Shown here one piece after another: positions 60,708-64,000 of a DNA stretch of 64,000 bases (its first letter is position 1; each line of letters begins with the position of its first letter). The notes below the pieces were generated by a model. It searched no databases. It was given only the letters and a program-made list of their open reading frames with translations, and was not told the DNA's origin. The position numbers were made by a program, and so were the translations under genes. This stretch comes from Streptomyces sp. Ru62 (lineage in GTDB: Bacteria > Actinomycetota > Actinomycetes > Streptomycetales > Streptomycetaceae), in NCBI RefSeq assembly GCF_002920615.1, contig NZ_PQSU01000016.1, positions 124,001 to 188,000 of the forward strand, in the 5' to 3' direction.

Positions 60708-61546
60708 TCCTCCTCCGCCCGGCGCCGCGTGTGCGGCAGATCGTCGTCCAGCCAGAACGCGCTCTCCTCGGGGTCCCGGGAGTCGGTGACCACCAGGATC
60801 TCCTCGAACTTCGCGCCCGTCCCCCGGAACCCGAGGTGGGGTTCGACCGCCCAGAGGCCCGGCCGCGGGGGGTGGTCCGAGAAGCGGTACGGCGACCACA
60901 GCGGCGACCAGCCCTCGCGGTGGCCGTGCAGCGCGTCGGCGGCGAGGCCCTTCAGGGACTGGGTGCCGAACCCGAACAGATGGGGTGACCAGCGGCGCTG
61001 CCGCACCCGGTCCACCTTGTGGGCGATCACCCCGAAGGGGTAGGCGCGGTGCCGGTTGGCGTAGCCCTGGCGGACCATGAGCCGGTCCACGTCCTGGTAG
61101 ATCTCCCGCAGCGGGCGCCGCTCGCGCACCTCGCGCAGGATCAGCTCGCGGTGTGCCTCCAGGTCGGCCATCAGCCGGTCCTGCACCGGGTTCGCGCCCA
61201 GCGAGCCCGAGTAGCCGATGTCCGCCGTGTACCCCTCGTACACCGGCGCCAGGTCGAGGATGAACGGCATCCCGGGCTCCAGCGCGCGGCCGGTGGGGAA
61301 GAACTGCAGCGGCACGCGGAAGCCCACGAACGCCGTGCGGTCCCCGAACCAGGCGAAGGGCAGGTGGAACCAGTCCCGCACCCCGCGCTCGCGCAGCCAC
61401 TCGCGCTGCATCCGGGCCGCCTCGCGCTCGGTCACGCCCGGCTCCAGGCGGGCCGCGACCGCCTCCGCGCAGTCGTAGGCGAGGCGCTGCACGGTCCGGA
61501 ACCCCCGCAGCTCCGCCGAGCGCTCCCGGGTCGACGTCGTCGCCAT
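60704..61546 (-). CDS. M24-family (creatinase/aminopeptidase-fold) metallohydrolase-like protein
   Basis: A 280-residue pita-bread-fold protein. Likely metal ligands: Asp residues in FILDLAPVYEGYTADIGYSG (near 118-132), His in FGVIAHKVDR near 186, Glu in GLWAVEPHLGF near 243 and in GAKFEEILVV near 256. It resembles Xaa-Pro peptidase relatives more than methionine aminopeptidase. ATG 61546 has GGAG 4 bp before the start; ATG 61564 has none. It is translationally coupled to the EphD-like gene, suggesting a joint but unknown pathway. Confidence 0.8.
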   Translation of the reverse strand: MATTSTRERSAELRGFRTVQRLAYDCAEAVAARLEPGVTEREAARMQREWLRERGVRDWFHLPFAWFGDRTAFVGFRVPLQFFPTGRALEPGMPFILDLAPVYEGYTADIGYSGSLGANPVQDRLMADLEAHRELILREVRERRPLREIYQDVDRLMVRQGYANRHRAYPFGVIAHKVDRVRQRRWSPHLFGFGTQSLKGLAADALHGHREGWSPLWSPYRFSDHPPRPGLWAVEPHLGFRGTGAKFEEILVVTDSRDPEESAFWLDDDLPHTRRRAEEE

Positions 61547-61744
61547 GCCACTCCGTCCCACCATCGCGGTACGTGCCCGTAACTTGACACCGCCGAATCT
61601 CGCACTTGTTAGACCGGACGTCAACAGGGGGCCCGTACCTCTCAAGGAGGGGCTCCCTTACGGAACCCCTACATCTGGAGTCTGACGCGAAGACTGCTCT
61701 TCGGTCTGACGACGGACGTGGTCCGCGTCACTACTGTCGACGAC

Positions 61745-62710
61745 GTGACTGTGATCGCGACCGAAAGCCTGAGCAAACGGTTCCCCCGGGTGACCGCGCT
61801 CGACCGGCTGTCCGTGGACATCGGACCCGGTGTGACCGGACTCGTCGGGGCCAACGGCGCCGGCAAGTCCACCCTGATCAAGATACTGCTGGGCCTGTCC
61901 CCCGCCACGGAGGGCCGTGCCGAGGTGCTCGGCCTCGACGTCGCCACCAAGGGCGCCGCCATCCGCGAGCGCGTCGGGTACATGCCGGAGCACGACTGCC
62001 TGCCGCCGGACGTCTCGGCCACCGAGTTCGTCGTCCACATGGCCCGCATGTCCGGCCTGCCGCCCGCCGCCGCCCGCGAGCGCACCGCCGACACCCTGCG
62101 CCATGTCGGGCTGTACGAGGAGCGGTACCGCCCCATCGGCGGCTACTCGACCGGCATGAAGCAGCGGGTGAAGCTCGCCCAGGCGCTGGTGCACGACCCC
62201 CAGCTGGTCTTCCTGGACGAGCCGACCAACGGCCTCGACCCGGTCGGCCGCGACGAGATGCTCGGCCTGATCCGCCGCATCCACACCGACTTCGGCATCT
62301 CGGTCCTGGTCACCTCGCACCTGCTGGGCGAGCTGGAACGCACCTGCGACCACGTCGTCGTCATCGACGGCGGCAAGCTCCTGCGCTCCAGCTCCACCAC
62401 CGACTTCACCCAGACCACGACCACGCTCGCCGTCGAGGTCACCGACACCGACGAGCACCCCGACGGCACGCGCGCGATGCGCGAGGCGCTGCACGCGCGC
62501 GGGGTGAGGGTCGAGGCCGGCAGCGGCCTGCCGGGCGCCGGCCACATCCTGCTCCTGACGGCGCAGGGCGAGGAGACGTACGACCTGGTCCGTGACGTCG
62601 TCGCCGACCTGGGCCTCGGGCTGGTGCGCATGGAGCAGCGCCGGCACCACATCTCGGAGGTCTTCACCGAGGACGAGCAGCGGAAGGAGGCGGCCGTCCA
62701 TGGCAGTTGA
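61745..62710 (+). CDS. ABC transporter ATP-binding protein
   Basis: A 321-residue ATPase of the NatA/CcmA-like exporter group. Walker A GANGAGKST near 39, signature YSTGMKQRVKLAQALVHDP near 139, Walker B LVFLDEPTNGLDP near 160, and a C-terminal extension typical of ABC-2 exporters. GTG 61745 is 7 bp after TACTGT, consistent with a leaderless message. It overlaps the next permease gene by 11 bp. Confidence 0.92.
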   Translation: MTVIATESLSKRFPRVTALDRLSVDIGPGVTGLVGANGAGKSTLIKILLGLSPATEGRAEVLGLDVATKGAAIRERVGYMPEHDCLPPDVSATEFVVHMARMSGLPPAAARERTADTLRHVGLYEERYRPIGGYSTGMKQRVKLAQALVHDPQLVFLDEPTNGLDPVGRDEMLGLIRRIHTDFGISVLVTSHLLGELERTCDHVVVIDGGKLLRSSSTTDFTQTTTTLAVEVTDTDEHPDGTRAMREALHARGVRVEAGSGLPGAGHILLLTAQGEETYDLVRDVVADLGLGLVRMEQRRHHISEVFTEDEQRKEAAVHGS

Positions 62711-63617
62711 GCAGCCCCTGCCGGCATCCGCCGCGACCCCGGGTGACCAGACCCGCATCCACAACATCGGCTACCGCAACTACGACGGCCCCCGCCTCGG
62801 CCGCTCCTACGCCACCCGCTCCCTGTACTCGCAGTCCCTGCGCGGCGCCTACGGCCTCGGCCGCTCGGTCAAGTCCAAGGTGCTGCCGATGCTGCTGTTC
62901 GTGGTGATGTGCGTGCCCGCGGCCATCATGGTCGCCGTCGCGATCGCCACCAAGGCCAGGGAACTGCCCGTCGACTACACGCGCTACGCGATCATCATGC
63001 AGGCCGTCATCAGCCTGTACGTCGCCTCGCAGGCGCCCCAGTCCGTCTCGCGCGACCTGCGTTTCAAGACCGTCCCGCTGTACTTCTCGCGGCCGATCGA
63101 GACCGCCGACTACGTCCGCGCGAAGTACGCGGCGCTGGCCTCCGCGCTGTTCGTCCTCACGGCGGCCCCGCTGATCGTGCTCTACGTGGGCGCGCTGCTG
63201 GCCAAGCTGGACTTCGCCGACCAGACCAAGGGATTCGCACAGGGACTCGTCTCCGTGGCACTGCTCTCACTGCTCTTCGCCGGCATCGGCCTGGTCATCG
63301 CCTCGGTCACCCCGCGGCGCGGCTTCGGCATCGCGGCCGTCATCGCCGTACTGACCATCTCCTACGGCGCCGTCTCCACGCTCCAGGCCATCGCCGACGC
63401 GCAGAACAGCACCGGCGCCATCCCCTGGATCGGGCTGTTCTCGCCCGTCACACTCATCGACGGCGTCCAGTCCGCCTTCCTCGGCGCGAGTTCGGCGTTC
63501 CCCGGCGCGGCCGGCCCCGGCAACGGCGAGGGCGCGGTGTACGTCCTGGTCGTCCTGGGCCTGATCGCCGCCAGCTACGGCCTCCTGATGCGCCGCTACA
63601 AGAAGGTGGGACTGTGA
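62700..63617 (+). CDS. ABC-2-type permease
   Basis: A 305-residue membrane protein with six helices. N-terminal cytoplasmic part (IHNIGYRNYDGPRLGRSYATR) is typical of this Streptomyces transporter family; LYFSRPIETADYVRAKY lies in the first loop and SVTPRRGFGIAAV in a later one. Partner of the preceding ATPase; the substrate is unknown. ATG 62700 has GGAAGGAGG upstream. Confidence 0.9.
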   Translation: MAVEQPLPASAATPGDQTRIHNIGYRNYDGPRLGRSYATRSLYSQSLRGAYGLGRSVKSKVLPMLLFVVMCVPAAIMVAVAIATKARELPVDYTRYAIIMQAVISLYVASQAPQSVSRDLRFKTVPLYFSRPIETADYVRAKYAALASALFVLTAAPLIVLYVGALLAKLDFADQTKGFAQGLVSVALLSLLFAGIGLVIASVTPRRGFGIAAVIAVLTISYGAVSTLQAIADAQNSTGAIPWIGLFSPVTLIDGVQSAFLGASSAFPGAAGPGNGEGAVYVLVVLGLIAASYGLLMRRYKKVGL

Positions 63618-63669
63618 CCGCGCCCAGCCCGTCTCCCGCCACCACCCTTCCAAGGAACGGGCTGCGCCC

Positions 63670-64000
<331 letters not shown>

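Overview
This is a high-GC actinobacterial chromosome segment, almost certainly Streptomyces. The evidence is the very GC-rich third codon positions, many GTG starts, the sporulation pair ssgR-ssgA, femX, and gene order trxB/anti-sigma/sigM/pseudokinase/murJ/cca/ino1/PBP/rpsF-ssb-rpsR-rplI/dnaB, which is the conserved right flank of the Streptomyces replication origin. I infer that dnaA-oriC-parAB lie about 10 kb or more beyond the left edge. Nearly every gene is core or lineage-conserved. I see no insertion sequence, prophage, CRISPR array, tRNA or rRNA.

Layout. 0-10.5 kb: a leftward envelope/redox block (secreted DUF6049-type protein, lipid II flippase MurJ with its pseudokinase partner, ECF sigma factor SigM, zinc-type anti-sigma factor, thioredoxin reductase with a SigR-type promoter) and a rightward CCA-adding enzyme. 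10.5-21.3 kb: an MFS permease, the PadR regulator/ino1 pair, a class A penicillin-binding protein, a GT87-like membrane glycosyltransferase, an alanine-racemase-like protein and FemX. 21.5-26.8 kb: ribosomal/replication operon rpsF-ssb-rpsR-rplI, a MATE exporter, and the replicative helicase dnaB behind a DnaA-box cluster. 26.8-34.4 kb: small metabolic and regulatory genes (beta-lactamase-fold hydrolase, GNATs, MarR with a divergent MFS exporter and a GlcG/HbpS protein, HAD, Nudix, LysR). 34.5-39.1 kb: holin-like protein/ptpA/PLP lyase operon, cupin, ssgR, ssgA. 39.2-46.4 kb: YibE/F membrane protein, TPP riboswitch and thiC, a TerD-VWA protein, a membrane protein and a metallophosphatase. 46.7-56 kb: LacI regulator, hisC-type aminotransferase, and the Rex-controlled cydA-cydB-cydCD bd-oxidase operon. 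56-64 kb: HAD phosphatase, LLM oxidoreductase, KptA, a second DnaA-box cluster, an EphD-like hydrolase/SDR fusion, an M24-like protein and an ABC transporter running off the right edge.

The most striking feature is not a gene. It is a dense array of ParB-binding parS palindromes: nine perfect GTTTCACGTGAAAC sites and three one-mismatch sites between 1.0 and 52.3 kb. Many serve a second role in the sequence. Four sit in terminator-like hairpins behind cca, the 26.9-28.3 kb hydrolase and cydB. One overlaps the start codon of cydCD, one lies inside the anti-sigma coding sequence, and one degenerate copy lies in the P3 arm of the thiC riboswitch. Together with two DnaA-box clusters, they make this a segregation and replication control zone laid over an ordinary core gene landscape. 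No clearly new enzymatic or defence system is visible.
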